From UBA2767 sp965228625 (GTDB lineage Bacteria; Pseudomonadota; Alphaproteobacteria; Rhizobiales; Methyloligellaceae): 64,000 bases of DNA. Location: the NCBI GenBank assembly GCA_965228625.1, contig OZ245829.1, forward strand, positions 1,116,001 to 1,180,000, read 5' to 3'. A program made the position numbers and the translations under genes. The notes under the pieces were generated by a model. The model was not told the origin of the DNA. It made no database searches and saw only the letters and a program-made list of their open reading frames with translations. Of this stretch, positions 34,077-43,127 are shown in pieces (within the stretch, counting starts at the first letter, position 1; each line of letters opens with the position of its first letter).

Positions 34077-35357
34077 TCAGGCAGCCGACTTGATACCAAG
34101 CCGGTTTGCGATTTCCTCTCTGCCGCCGGCGCGCATCCAATTGTCGACGTTCTTTGCATAGGTGACGACTTCCGAAATCGCACTGTCGAAGCCAAAGAAC
34201 CTGTATGGCAGGCCGAGCGCGTCGCAGGTTTCGGCGAGATTTCCCATCCCGCGGACAAGGTTTGGTCCCCCGCGGCCCACGACGACATAGAGCGGTGTCG
34301 GACCACTCTGCGAGAAGTGCTCCCGCAGGGCATCACCCATACCGCGGAAGGTTTCGTATATGTCGGTGTTGTTGGACTTGCCGCCTATGATGAACAGCAC
34401 ATTGGCTTGCTCCAGAAAATGCCGATAACAGATGCTCGCGACCGATTTCATCTTTTCGTAGGGCGGATTACCGCCGAAATCGGAGGATATGATCGCGGCA
34501 TCTCCGAGGACCTCGGTGACGAGGCTGTTGGCGCCGCCGCCAAAGGTCGGCGCCAGGATTGTCCCCTGCTCGTTGATGACGAATACGTCCGACTGGCCCT
34601 GATGCGTGCGCAGCTGATTTACTTCCTGCTCGAAGGCGGAAACATCCGAAGTAAACAGATGAGCTGGCAGGTCGAGGCGCGCCACGCGCTGGTCGTCCCT
34701 GTCAAATCCGCATTTGAAGTCACATGCCACAGGCACCAGCCGTCCGCCGCGGCTTGGGCGCATGCGGATCGGGTTAAGCTCAAGCGTTGTCATCCCGTAG
34801 TGGTGCACCAGCTCCCACAGCTTCGGCAGTTGCTGCACCAGCGGCGAGATGACCTCCTTCGGCGCACCTATGTCGGACAGCGCATTGGCAACAACGAATG
34901 CTTTCAGGCCGGTCAGGGCCTCGAACGGCACGTTCGCGACTTCAGACTTGTCGAGTTCCTCGATGTCAACACCGCCGCGATGCGTCAATGTCATGGTCGG
35001 CGCGCGAAAGCGGGTGTCGTCTGTGATCGCGAAGTAGATTTCGTGATCGGCGGGAACGCCGGCCTCAAAGGTCACGCCGTTCGCCTTCGCGGTGGCGTCG
35101 CCGTGGCGGTGCTCGACGAAATAAAGCCGTTCCTTTTCCGCAAGCGCCGTCCCGAGGTCGGTCGCCTTGCCGATCAGCCCGGCCTTGCCCTTTTTACCGA
35201 CACCGCCCTTGAACAGCGGTTTGATAAAGATCAGCCCATGTCGTTCGATGAGATCTTGAATCTCGTCTTCGCTCGCTGCCGGCCCGAGAACTTCGGTTGT
35301 CGGAAATCCGACATGCTTCAAGAGCCGGCTGCCATACAGCATCCCGGTGACCTGCAT
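34077..35357 (-). CDS. ATP-citrate-lyase-like ATP-grasp subunit
   Basis: 426 aa partner of the large subunit. The N-terminal half is an ATP-grasp domain (FIKPLFKGGVGKKGKAGLIG near 45; TTLELNPIRMRP near 190 is the metal-binding strand), and the C-terminal half is the citrate/CoA-ligase-like domain with PTFGGGANSLVTEVLGDAA and FIIGGKSNNTDIYETFRGM. Such a pair, ATP-grasp first and alpha-like second, is the two-subunit bacterial ATP-citrate lyase. GGGAGAG precedes the ATG. Cytosolic; would split imported citrate into oxaloacetate and acetyl-CoA at the cost of ATP. Upstream is a 429-base gap before the divergent TauE/SafE gene with no gene evident. Confidence 0.82.
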   Translation of the reverse strand: MQVTGMLYGSRLLKHVGFPTTEVLGPAASEDEIQDLIERHGLIFIKPLFKGGVGKKGKAGLIGKATDLGTALAEKERLYFVEHRHGDATAKANGVTFEAGVPADHEIYFAITDDTRFRAPTMTLTHRGGVDIEELDKSEVANVPFEALTGLKAFVVANALSDIGAPKEVISPLVQQLPKLWELVHHYGMTTLELNPIRMRPSRGGRLVPVACDFKCGFDRDDQRVARLDLPAHLFTSDVSAFEQEVNQLRTHQGQSDVFVINEQGTILAPTFGGGANSLVTEVLGDAAIISSDFGGNPPYEKMKSVASICYRHFLEQANVLFIIGGKSNNTDIYETFRGMGDALREHFSQSGPTPLYVVVGRGGPNLVRGMGNLAETCDALGLPYRFFGFDSAISEVVTYAKNVDNWMRAGGREEIANRLGIKSAA

Positions 35358-35786
35358 GACGCTCTCCCCTAACTATCCGAGAGCGTCACTATGGGCTGGC
35401 TACCTTTCACCTACCTTTCGTGGAGCGGCGGCGTATCGCTTCCCCCTATGGCGATCCGTTCGGGCGCGGCTGTTGGTCGGCCTTTTTCTTCCTGGGAAGA
35501 CAGGGCGTCGTCAGCGCGAAGCATGCGGATGACGAAGCCCGCGACGGCAAAAACAAGGACCAGGAACTTCCGGAGTGGCGTGCGCAACGTGCGACAAACG
35601 GAAAAATGGACCTGGGGAAGGAAACTTGCGCCTGACGGTATTTGCGTCACAGTGTATTTCCATGGACGGGGTCAGCGACTCAACAAACCCACACGGCTTT
35701 GCCAATCGCATTACCGGGGGATTTTGCGCTGGCCGTTTCCGCGCCTTGCGCTCACTTGCAGCGCCTCGGGAAAGGCCTATGGCGCT

Positions 35787-36509
35787 GTGACATGGCTGTT
35801 GATTCTGGCCATGGGTCTGGCCGCCGGCACCCTCGGCGGCATAATCGGCTTCGGTGGCACCACCATCTTGATGCCGATACTCGTCCTGTCATTCGGTCCC
35901 AAGGCCGCTATCCCCATTATGGCCATTGCGTCGATCCTGGGAAATCTGTCCCGCGTTGTCGTTTGGTGGTCGGCTGTGAATTGGCGCGCGGTCGCAGCCT
36001 ACAGTATCCCCGCCATCCCTGGGGCCGCGATGGGCGCCCAGGTCATGGTTTCACTTGATCCGTTTGTCCTCGACTTGGTGCTCGGCGTTTTTTTCATTGC
36101 CATGATACCGCTGCGCCACTGGTTTCGCGCCAAGGGATGGCATGTTCCCTTGCTCGGGCTGTTCTTCGCAGGGGCAATCATTGGCTTCCTTACGGGGATC
36201 GTCGCCAACACGGGGCCCATCAACACGCCATTCTTTCTTGCTCACGGCTTGGCAAAAGGAGCTTTCATTTCGACCGAGGCGATGAGCTCTCTTGCGATGT
36301 TCACGTCCAAATCGCTCGCATTTCGCGAACTCGGCGTTTTGCCCAATTCGATCATCGCATACGGGATCATCGTTGGCTCTTCACTGATGTTCGGAACCTG
36401 GATTGCCAAACGGTTCCTGCAGCGCATGGACGAGAGCCATTTTCGCGGTCTGATGGACGTGATGCTGTTCATAGCCGGCATTGCAATGATAGGCGGTGCA
36501 TTCGCCTGA
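35787..36509 (+). CDS. TauE/SafE-family anion exporter
   Basis: Inner-membrane permease (240 aa, about eight helices) of the TauE/SafE family, whose members export sulfite, sulfoacetate or organic anions. Family pattern: GLAAGTLGGIIGFGGTTILM at the N-terminus and FLTGIVANTGPINTPFFL in the second half. I set the GTG at 35787; the ORF stays open to 35391 but that stretch has no coding character and is the leader. A weak AAAGG lies about 10 bases before. It is convergent with the DUF3604 gene and divergent from the citrate-lyase pair. The substrate is unknown. Confidence 0.8.
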   Translation: MTWLLILAMGLAAGTLGGIIGFGGTTILMPILVLSFGPKAAIPIMAIASILGNLSRVVVWWSAVNWRAVAAYSIPAIPGAAMGAQVMVSLDPFVLDLVLGVFFIAMIPLRHWFRAKGWHVPLLGLFFAGAIIGFLTGIVANTGPINTPFFLAHGLAKGAFISTEAMSSLAMFTSKSLAFRELGVLPNSIIAYGIIVGSSLMFGTWIAKRFLQRMDESHFRGLMDVMLFIAGIAMIGGAFA

Positions 36510-36655
36510 CGGGCACAGAGGAAGTCGGCTGGTGCAGTCGCGCATTGACGCTTCCATGCCGACAGCAGACCCGCAAGCCAACTGTCGCCGTCGACCGTCG
36601 GCTTCCCACCGCTCAGCCGGTGGGGTCGGTCGATTGTCGCCCACGGTCTCGCCGG

Positions 36656-39067
36656 TCAGGCAAACGCGATATACATCGCCGACGTCCACGCCTTGCCGTC
36701 GTCGACCTGGCGGCCCTGCAGGTAGATCGGCCGAAACCCGTGCGGACCGTTTTGCGGATCGAGCTCGAAGGCCCCGCTCACGTCACGCGGCATCTCGCCG
36801 TCGCTGATCCGCTCCACGGCAACGAAGAGCTCGGTGCCGCCAAGTTCCTTGCGAACCGCACCCTTTTCCATCAACTCGGCGCCAGACACTTCGAGCTCGA
36901 ACTCGGGACAATGAACAAAGGGGTTTCCCTCGAGAGGATTGCCGACCTTGACGTATCCATCGATGGTGCCGGCAACCCTGATCTTACAGCGCGAGAGATT
37001 GCTGACATCCACCTCGACCGAGTCGGCATCGCCATAGGTGTCGGTTCGGAAGCCGATGCTGGTCGGGCCGGACCGCCAGACGGTCTCCTCCAGATGCTCC
37101 AGGCCGCGCCCGTTGAAGGAATTGATGACACCGTTACGGATATCAATCGTTCCACGCCAGTCGGCCCAGCGGTAACGGTCGCGAATGCGCGCGCCGCCGA
37201 TGCGGACACGAATGTGCCGATCGGAAAGCCCCGTCTCTCTGTACAGATTGCGCGTCCAGATCAGGCCGGTGTGGTCGAACGCGGCAATCTCGTCCCAGCC
37301 GGCGTCGCCGAGGAACCGGTATTCGATCTGTGCCGGGCCCGAATGGTCGAACTCATCGCCCATCATGTGATTGCCGCACCAGGCCAGCGCCACGATGCGC
37401 TCTCCCGTGGTCGCCCAGGTGTGGCGGGCGCGCAGCGCCTTGCCGACGCTCTCGCGGTCGAGCGTGTCGCAGACTAGGCCCGTCACGCCGCCCTTCGTGC
37501 CGAAGACGGCGGTGCCCGGGACGCCGCCGCCGCAGCGCCCGCGATGCTCGTCGCCGTTTGCCGACGCGCCGAGCTTGTAGCCGCGCGCCGCCACCTCCTG
37601 ATAGAGCCAGGGGAAGTGGCCCCAGGCGGAGGTGATTTCGACCAGCCGGTCCATGACCGGGTGATACCAGTCCATGATGCAACGCCGTCCGCCGACGTGG
37701 GGCATGATCAGATGCCCTTCCGGATCATGAATATAGGTCGCCCACAGTTCCTCCAGCGGCCAGGCGCCGGGCTGGATCGTGTCGCTCTCCATATCCTCGT
37801 TCCATTCGAAAGAGCGGGCGATATTGCCCTTGGCGTCGAACGGGAACTCCGGCGTCTTGCCGTGCAGAAACACGACGTTGTGGTCGCCGCCGGCGCATGA
37901 GTTGCCGCACCATTCAGTGCCCGGATAACAGACGAACTTTCCGTCCTCGTTAAGGCTGTTGATCAGCTTGACGTCCTCGTCCCAGTTGTCCTTGGTGATC
38001 TGGAAGTCGTTTGCGGTATAGCCGAGATAGTCCAGCCGGGCGATGTCGCGCCCGTAACTCAGATTGTAGACCGTCGAATTGGTGCCGACAGTGTTGTCGG
38101 AGTGGACGTGCAGGTCCCCGAACAGCGCCCGCGGGCATGGCGTGTCCGGGTCGATCGTGACGTAGAAGGTGGCGTCGGCCACCTCCGGCCTGTCGACAAT
38201 CGAGGCGGTCACGACCAGTTCGCCCGCAGTGTCGGTCGGCAGATCGTCAAATTCCGCGAAGCACCAGCCTTCGTCGGCGAGATCGAACTCCTTCTCATAC
38301 ACCTGCTTGCCGTCGCGGCTGGCCACGATCCTCACAGTTTCCCATTCGTTGAAGCAGGTGTTGCCCCACGCGTCCTCGGCCCGAACGCCGAGCGTGAGAG
38401 GCTCGCGCGGCCGCAGCATGCGCGAACCGGCTATGACGAGCTGCGCCGGAGGGCCGGGCACAATGTCGATAACCACATCGCCCGGGATATCGCAGAAGCG
38501 CGAGGTGCCCAGCGGATCGACGTAGCACCGGAACCGGAAGCCCTCCTCCACAAACGTCTGTACGCGCGTACCGGGTCCGCCGCCGCGCCTGTCGCCAAGG
38601 CGGATGATGATATGGTCGCCGGGTTTCAGGTAACCGTCCACCGTGTCGACAATCACCGCCTTCTGGAACGGGCGCTCATGGCCTTTCTGGTCGAACCGCA
38701 CCTTCAGCGACTGCACCGTCGCAGGGCTCTGACCCTCGCATAGGGGACCCGCCTGATATTCGGCCGAGACGTAGTTGGCCGCCGTCGGATCGCTGGTCTG
38801 GAACAGGGCCCAGTCGGAATAGAACTTGAACGTCGCCTTGATCCAGGCCCCGTCGGCGATCCCCGATGCGCCTACCTCATAGTCGAGAACGATCTCCGTC
38901 CACTCGCCGGCGACAAGTCGGTCGACGTTGCAACTGACGCTGCCGAGGAAGGGCATATTCTTGGTTTTCTCGTACAGTCCCTTCGGAGCGACATACTCCC
39001 CGAGCTTGTTCTTGATCTGCTTTTCGGACGTTGTGGACTGCGACCAGCCCTCGACCCTGTCTTGCAT
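36656..39067 (-). CDS. DUF3604 PHP-like protein
   Basis: 803 aa, no signal peptide. In the middle, near residue 320, is FGDLHVHSDNTVGTNS, a PHP-type metal motif (HxH), followed by YPGTEWCGNSCAGGDHN, MPHVGGRRCIMDW and ASANGDEHRGRCGG, which supply further His and Asp typical of a trinuclear hydrolase site. These match the DUF3604 family. The N-terminal ~300 residues look like two beta-sandwich domains. GGGAGG lies six bases before ATG 39067 (ATG 39070 is possible). It is 97 bases downstream of the DASS transporter gene and in the same direction, so it may hydrolyse what that carrier imports. Reaction unknown. Confidence 0.8.
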   Translation of the reverse strand: MQDRVEGWSQSTTSEKQIKNKLGEYVAPKGLYEKTKNMPFLGSVSCNVDRLVAGEWTEIVLDYEVGASGIADGAWIKATFKFYSDWALFQTSDPTAANYVSAEYQAGPLCEGQSPATVQSLKVRFDQKGHERPFQKAVIVDTVDGYLKPGDHIIIRLGDRRGGGPGTRVQTFVEEGFRFRCYVDPLGTSRFCDIPGDVVIDIVPGPPAQLVIAGSRMLRPREPLTLGVRAEDAWGNTCFNEWETVRIVASRDGKQVYEKEFDLADEGWCFAEFDDLPTDTAGELVVTASIVDRPEVADATFYVTIDPDTPCPRALFGDLHVHSDNTVGTNSTVYNLSYGRDIARLDYLGYTANDFQITKDNWDEDVKLINSLNEDGKFVCYPGTEWCGNSCAGGDHNVVFLHGKTPEFPFDAKGNIARSFEWNEDMESDTIQPGAWPLEELWATYIHDPEGHLIMPHVGGRRCIMDWYHPVMDRLVEITSAWGHFPWLYQEVAARGYKLGASANGDEHRGRCGGGVPGTAVFGTKGGVTGLVCDTLDRESVGKALRARHTWATTGERIVALAWCGNHMMGDEFDHSGPAQIEYRFLGDAGWDEIAAFDHTGLIWTRNLYRETGLSDRHIRVRIGGARIRDRYRWADWRGTIDIRNGVINSFNGRGLEHLEETVWRSGPTSIGFRTDTYGDADSVEVDVSNLSRCKIRVAGTIDGYVKVGNPLEGNPFVHCPEFELEVSGAELMEKGAVRKELGGTELFVAVERISDGEMPRDVSGAFELDPQNGPHGFRPIYLQGRQVDDGKAWTSAMYIAFA

Positions 39068-39164
39068 CATTTGCCTCCCGGCGCTCTTACACTTTCAAAT
39101 TTTCCGCTCGCCCGCGGGACCAGGCAGCGCAGCACCACCTCGCCCCGCGCCACCTCATGGGCCT

Positions 39165-40712
39165 CTAGAATGGCCATGGCGCAGTTGGATCCCAGACCGG
39201 CAGGCCAAGAAACGCGTACCAGGGCGCCATGACGAACAGCCCGTAGGCGATGGCGATCAGCACAGAGACCCAGCCGACGCGGAAATAATCTGTCATCGAG
39301 AACTCGTCCGAGCCATAGGCAATCACAGCCGCCGTGATCTGCGTAGGCAGAAGATAAGCGAAGGTGTCGGTGTCGCAGACCAGCAGCATGAAGGCGACCT
39401 TGTGCAATCCGAGATGTTCGCCCAATTCGAATGTGATCGGCGCCAGCATGGCGATCGCTGCCACATTAGACAGCATCCCGATGCGGATGATGTGGGTGCC
39501 GATCATCAGCGCGAGAACCGCCTGCCACCATGAAAAGCCAATCACGAAGTGATGGATGAGGTCTGCCAGATACTGCGCCAAGCCCGACTTCGACATCGCG
39601 GAGGTCATTGTGATCGCGCCGCCAAGCAGCAGGAAGGTGCCCCAGATCGTCCTGTCCTGGATTTCCTTCCAGGTGAATGGGAACAGGCCCGGCGTAAACA
39701 GCAGCAGGATACCGGCGAGCCCTATGATGCCGAGCTGGTAGCGATGCAGTTCGAGGATCGGGCTGCCCTTGCCCATCATGAACAACAGCGCGATGACGCC
39801 GAACAGGATTAGCAGCGTCCACTCGGAACGGGTCATAGAGCCCAGTTCCTTGTGCATCTGGTGAATTTTCTGATGACCGCCGGCGATCTTCACGCCGCCG
39901 GTCTTGAAGTAATAGCGTACCCAAATCTGCGTCAGCACGAACATGCCCAGATACGGGAACTGCAACATCGCCCACTGGAGGTAATTGATGTTGTAATTTT
40001 CGCGCGCCATGATGTCGACCATGATCAGGTTCGGCAGGTGCGCCGTCATGATGAACACGCCACAGATCATGGTGCCGTAAACAAGCGACTGGATGACAAT
40101 CGCCTTGCGCGCGCTGCGTTCCTCAGGCGTATCGCCCAGCAGGTTGCAAATGCCCTTGACGACCGGAAGCAGCGTCGCCGCGCGGGCGTTGGCTGCGGGG
40201 ATGAGGAATGCCAGCACGATATTGACGGCGAACATGCCCCAGATGACGCGCCCCGCGTTCGAGGCCTTGACCTTGTCAAGGATGGAAAGTGCGACGCGGC
40301 GGTCCGCTTTGAGCAGTTGCATGACGGCGGCGACAAGGAAAGCGAACAGGCACAGCCAGACCACGTGCCGCGTAAAGCCTGCAAAAACGACGTCGAGAGG
40401 CGGCCTGCCGTTCTCCCAGGGTATGCCTTCGGTCAGGATGAGCAGAAGCGGGATCGAAATGCCGGTGATGCCCACGGGTAGCGCCTCTGAAACCCACATG
40501 ACGCAGGCCCAGACCACCACGCCGGCCACCACCATGCCGCTTTTCGAGAGGCCTTCGGGGGGCGGAATGACAAAGACCATCAAGAAAAACAGGGCCCAGC
40601 CGACCGCAAAACCGGTGAGAACGCGCATCGGATCGCGCCCCGTTTTTTCGATATTGTAGAATATGTGTTGCACGATGCCGGACGGCTCGTCGGTACGGCT
40701 CACGTTTGCCAT
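39165..40712 (-). CDS. DASS/SLC13-family anion permease
   Basis: 515 aa, 11-12 membrane segments. Features of the divalent-anion:Na+ symporter family: IPAANARAATLLPVVKGI near residue 170, LLGGAITMTSAMSKSGLAQY near 375 and NVAAIAMLAPITFELGEH near 428. Substrates in the family are C4 and C6 dicarboxylates, citrate or sulfate. GGGAGG is five bases before the ATG. With the DUF3604 gene it is a two-gene unit. Divergent from the Crp/Fnr gene, with a 263-base gap. Confidence 0.9.
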   Translation of the reverse strand: MANVSRTDEPSGIVQHIFYNIEKTGRDPMRVLTGFAVGWALFFLMVFVIPPPEGLSKSGMVVAGVVVWACVMWVSEALPVGITGISIPLLLILTEGIPWENGRPPLDVVFAGFTRHVVWLCLFAFLVAAVMQLLKADRRVALSILDKVKASNAGRVIWGMFAVNIVLAFLIPAANARAATLLPVVKGICNLLGDTPEERSARKAIVIQSLVYGTMICGVFIMTAHLPNLIMVDIMARENYNINYLQWAMLQFPYLGMFVLTQIWVRYYFKTGGVKIAGGHQKIHQMHKELGSMTRSEWTLLILFGVIALLFMMGKGSPILELHRYQLGIIGLAGILLLFTPGLFPFTWKEIQDRTIWGTFLLLGGAITMTSAMSKSGLAQYLADLIHHFVIGFSWWQAVLALMIGTHIIRIGMLSNVAAIAMLAPITFELGEHLGLHKVAFMLLVCDTDTFAYLLPTQITAAVIAYGSDEFSMTDYFRVGWVSVLIAIAYGLFVMAPWYAFLGLPVWDPTAPWPF

Positions 40713-40929
40713 TGCGTCCTCCCAGTGCCCGGCAACCGCTCAGCAGATCCGTGTGCCGACCACAACGCGTCTGTAAGAATCACCGAATGGGTGCTTCCCG
40801 TTTTTCTTTTTATCAGAGCACACTGCGTCGGAAGGTCGCTGTCGCCTGGCTGACACATTTTTGGGCAGAGCGCATTTTGTTCGGAATTCGCCCAAGTACA
40901 GATTTCGGTACCGCCCGAAAATCGGATGT

Positions 40930-40943
40930 GTCACCTTTGTGAT
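40930..40943. promoter_or_regulatory. Candidate Crp/Fnr operator
   Basis: GTCAC-CTTT-GTGAT, an imperfect inverted repeat of CRP/FNR form, centred about 40 bases upstream of the Crp/Fnr start codon; likely autoregulation, possibly also control of the divergent DASS gene. Confidence 0.4.
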
Positions 40944-40975
40944 GGGGAACGCCATAAGGTGGGCGAAGGAGACCC

Positions 40976-41686
40976 ATGGAAGACGCCCTGTCGAGCGCTC
41001 ATGCAGACTTTCTGTCGGCCTTGGGGCCAAAGGAAACAACAGCACTTCTCGGCCGCGCCGAAGTGATCAAGCTTGAGCGGCGGGAGACGCTGTTTGAAGT
41101 CGGCGACTCCGCGAGAGCGGTCTTCATCGTCTCGAAGGGGTGCATCAAACTCTACCAGATCGCGCCGGACGGTAAGGAGGTCATCCTGTGGTTTAGCTTT
41201 CCCGGCGAGATATTCGGACTTGCGGAGTTATTGTCCGGTGCCGAACGGGAAATCACCGCTCAAGCAAACGTGGCTTCAGAGATCTACGCCATCCGCCAGC
41301 CGGAGATTCTCGAGTTCCTGCGCAGCTATCCTGAAGCTTCCCTGCGTGCCATCGGCATTCTGTCGGCGCGCGTAAGAACGCTGGGGAATTCCCTTGTCAA
41401 CCTTGCGTCGGACGACGTGGAAACACGACTGGTGCGTCTTCTGCTGCGCATGGCCGCAATCTGTGTTCGCGAGCCCTGCAGTCATCCGCCGGCGAATGGG
41501 GGGCTTTGCATCAACGTGTCGGTCACACATCAGGACATCGCCAGCCAGATCGGCGCGAGCCGTCAGACCGTCACTTCTATACTGACAGGCCTGAAACGCC
41601 GCGGCGTTATCGAAACGGTCGACCGGCACTTTCATGTGCTGCAACCCGATCAGTTGCGGCGTATCGCGGAGCTGGACTCCTTGTAG
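40976..41686 (+). CDS. Crp/Fnr-family transcriptional regulator
   Basis: 236 aa. N-terminal cyclic-nucleotide-binding-fold domain (ETLFEVGDSARAVFIVSKGC, then FSFPGEIFGLAELLSG) and C-terminal HTH_Crp (VTHQDIASQIGASRQTVTSI). AGGAG precedes the ATG. A Cys cluster (ICVREPCSHPPANGGLCIN) sits in the linker before the HTH and not at the N-terminus, so it does not look like a standard [4Fe-4S] FNR. The next gene begins 19 bases after the stop and probably forms an operon with it. Confidence 0.92.
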   Translation: MEDALSSAHADFLSALGPKETTALLGRAEVIKLERRETLFEVGDSARAVFIVSKGCIKLYQIAPDGKEVILWFSFPGEIFGLAELLSGAEREITAQANVASEIYAIRQPEILEFLRSYPEASLRAIGILSARVRTLGNSLVNLASDDVETRLVRLLLRMAAICVREPCSHPPANGGLCINVSVTHQDIASQIGASRQTVTSILTGLKRRGVIETVDRHFHVLQPDQLRRIAELDSL

Positions 41687-41705
41687 GAGGCGAAATCTAC
41701 GGCGC

Positions 41706-42611
41706 ATGTCATCATCCCCCACTTCATATCTGGACTGGCCCTCCGAAACGGCCCGCCCCTTAGACGACGGCGCTGCGGAGTTGTGCGTCCCGGGATCCAA
41801 TCTCGTCCTTGATCTGCACGGAGACCCCACGGTCGCGCAGCTCGTGGTTTTTTCAGACGGTAATCACCACATGGCGCTCGCCGATACGCTTGCCGCGTTT
41901 CTGAGGGCCGTGCCTGAGGCGCAGGACATCTTCTACGCGACAACGCCGCCCCGAGTGGTGGTCGAGGCGCTTAAAACCGGCAAACTCGCGACGGGCAACC
42001 TGTCGCTCAAGGTGCACCCCCACGTCTTCATCGGCCCGGAGGAGGTGCTGAAAGGCCTGGAATCCGAGGGGCTTGTCCGCTCGGCGCTACCCGTCATGCG
42101 CAGCCGCGGGCTTGCTATACTTGTCGCCAGGGACAATCCGAAAGGCATCAAAAGCGCCACCGACCTGCTCGGGAGCGACGTCGTGTTGGCGATTTCAAAC
42201 CCAGTCACCGAAGCAGCCTCCTTCGGGCTCTATGAAGCGGCGATGGAAGCGCTTGCCGCGCCGGCCCGCGCTGCCTCTCAGGATGTCAGGAGTTATCTCA
42301 GAAGCGACATGGTCATTAAGAGTGCGGTCATTCACCACCGGGAGATTCCACAACTCATTGCATCCGGAGCGGCGGATGCGAGCTTGATCTATGCCCATCT
42401 CGCATTGCGCTACACACGCATCTTCCCGGATCGTTTCGAGATGATCGAAGTCGATCTCTCACAGCTTCCCGATGCCGCTCGGTTTTGCACCATCTATCAC
42501 GCGGCCCTCGTTGGTGAAGGCGGGGCGTTCGGCCCGGCATTCCTCGACTATTTTTCCTCCGAAGATGCCGCCAAAATCTACCGTAGCCACGGCCTCGATG
42601 GATTCGCGTGA
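41706..42611 (+). CDS. Leaderless periplasmic-binding-fold protein
   Basis: 301 aa. It resembles ModA-type substrate-binding domains: LVVFSDGNHHMALADTLAAF near residue 41, RSRGLAILVARDNPKGIKSA near 130, then AISNPVTEAASFGLYEAAME, the pattern in which a binding protein cradles an oxyanion. Yet there is no signal peptide, so it appears to stay in the cytoplasm. AGGAGG is 13 bases before the ATG. It follows the Crp/Fnr gene directly and no permease or ATPase gene is near, so a ligand-sensing or chaperone role is more likely than transport. The ligand is unknown. Confidence 0.7.
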   Translation: MSSSPTSYLDWPSETARPLDDGAAELCVPGSNLVLDLHGDPTVAQLVVFSDGNHHMALADTLAAFLRAVPEAQDIFYATTPPRVVVEALKTGKLATGNLSLKVHPHVFIGPEEVLKGLESEGLVRSALPVMRSRGLAILVARDNPKGIKSATDLLGSDVVLAISNPVTEAASFGLYEAAMEALAAPARAASQDVRSYLRSDMVIKSAVIHHREIPQLIASGAADASLIYAHLALRYTRIFPDRFEMIEVDLSQLPDAARFCTIYHAALVGEGGAFGPAFLDYFSSEDAAKIYRSHGLDGFA

Positions 42612-42706
42612 ATGGCGCTACCCCGTCGGAAGAAGCCGGTGAACTTAACGCCAAAGCTGCCCGTCATCATCTCGTTGACTGACCTGGCCGAGTGCAGAGA
42701 TTTCTG

Positions 42707-42909
42707 TTGACGCCAGAGTGCACACATATTGCACACGCGGTCTTGTAACCCGCTGAAATTTATAGAATCTGCGTCCAAACCATCATGGGTGCCACGGAGC
42801 AACGCCGGTCCACCTGCGGATCTGTTGAGGAAGTCTGGTCCATAGTGCCAATCCATACGCGTGCCGTTGTGGCCCGTGTCAAACCTGCATCAGGTTCTGG
42901 TGCACATGG
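42707..42909 (-). repeat. dusA-type dispersed repeat, copy C
   Basis: Full-length copy: TTGACG..GAGTGCACACATATTGCACACG (island-end segment), GTAACCCGCTGAAATTTATA, dusA start region, then dusA leader ending GGTTCTGGTGCACATGGAG. Collinear with A and D over about 200 bases. Confidence 0.88.
42760..42843 (-). pseudogene. dusA: dusA 5' fragment, scar C
   Basis: From ATG 42843: MDQTSSTDPQ, VDRRCSVAPMMVWTQIL, TAA after 27 codons. Phe-15 to Cys and Glu-22 to Val replace invariant DusA residues. The plus-strand ORF 42785-43033, which resembles one at 22509, is the antisense of this fragment and not a gene. The gap to the terminator at 43072 holds no gene. Confidence 0.85.
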
Positions 42910-43071
42910 AGCGCGTTCTTCCGTCAAGTGTGGCGACTCGCCCGTCGCGGCCAGCCATCACGCGGGCCTGTGTGTTGCCGAGAACCTCTGTCGGCGATGT
43001 ACCCTATTTCTTTGGCCGGCCAAATTTGATTAGAGCGCGCGCGCAGTATGACGAAACTCTAGCACAGACGG

Positions 43072-43109
43072 AAAAAGGCCCGGCAACAGGTCAATGCCAG
43101 TTCCGGGCC
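43072..43109 (-). terminator. Rho-independent terminator after RidA gene
   Basis: GGCCCGG and CCGGGCC arms with AAC/GTT extension flank a ~15-base loop and run into TTTTT on the minus strand, 19 bases past the RidA stop codon. Confidence 0.85.
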
Positions 43110-43127
43110 AGACTATGCTGCAAAGGA

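Noticed and set aside
41934..42654. Possible gene on the minus strand near the leaderless binding protein
   Set aside because: Short overlapping ORFs without ribosome sites; the plus-strand protein has a coherent fold pattern.
22509..43033. Similar plus-strand ORFs at 22509-22751 and 42785-43033 (both contain RAVVARVK)
   Set aside because: At first they looked like a repeated small protein. They are the antisense of the dusA fragments: the minus-strand reading gives RRFSVAPMMEWT, a known protein start, while the plus reading has no ribosome site and breaks in copies D and E.
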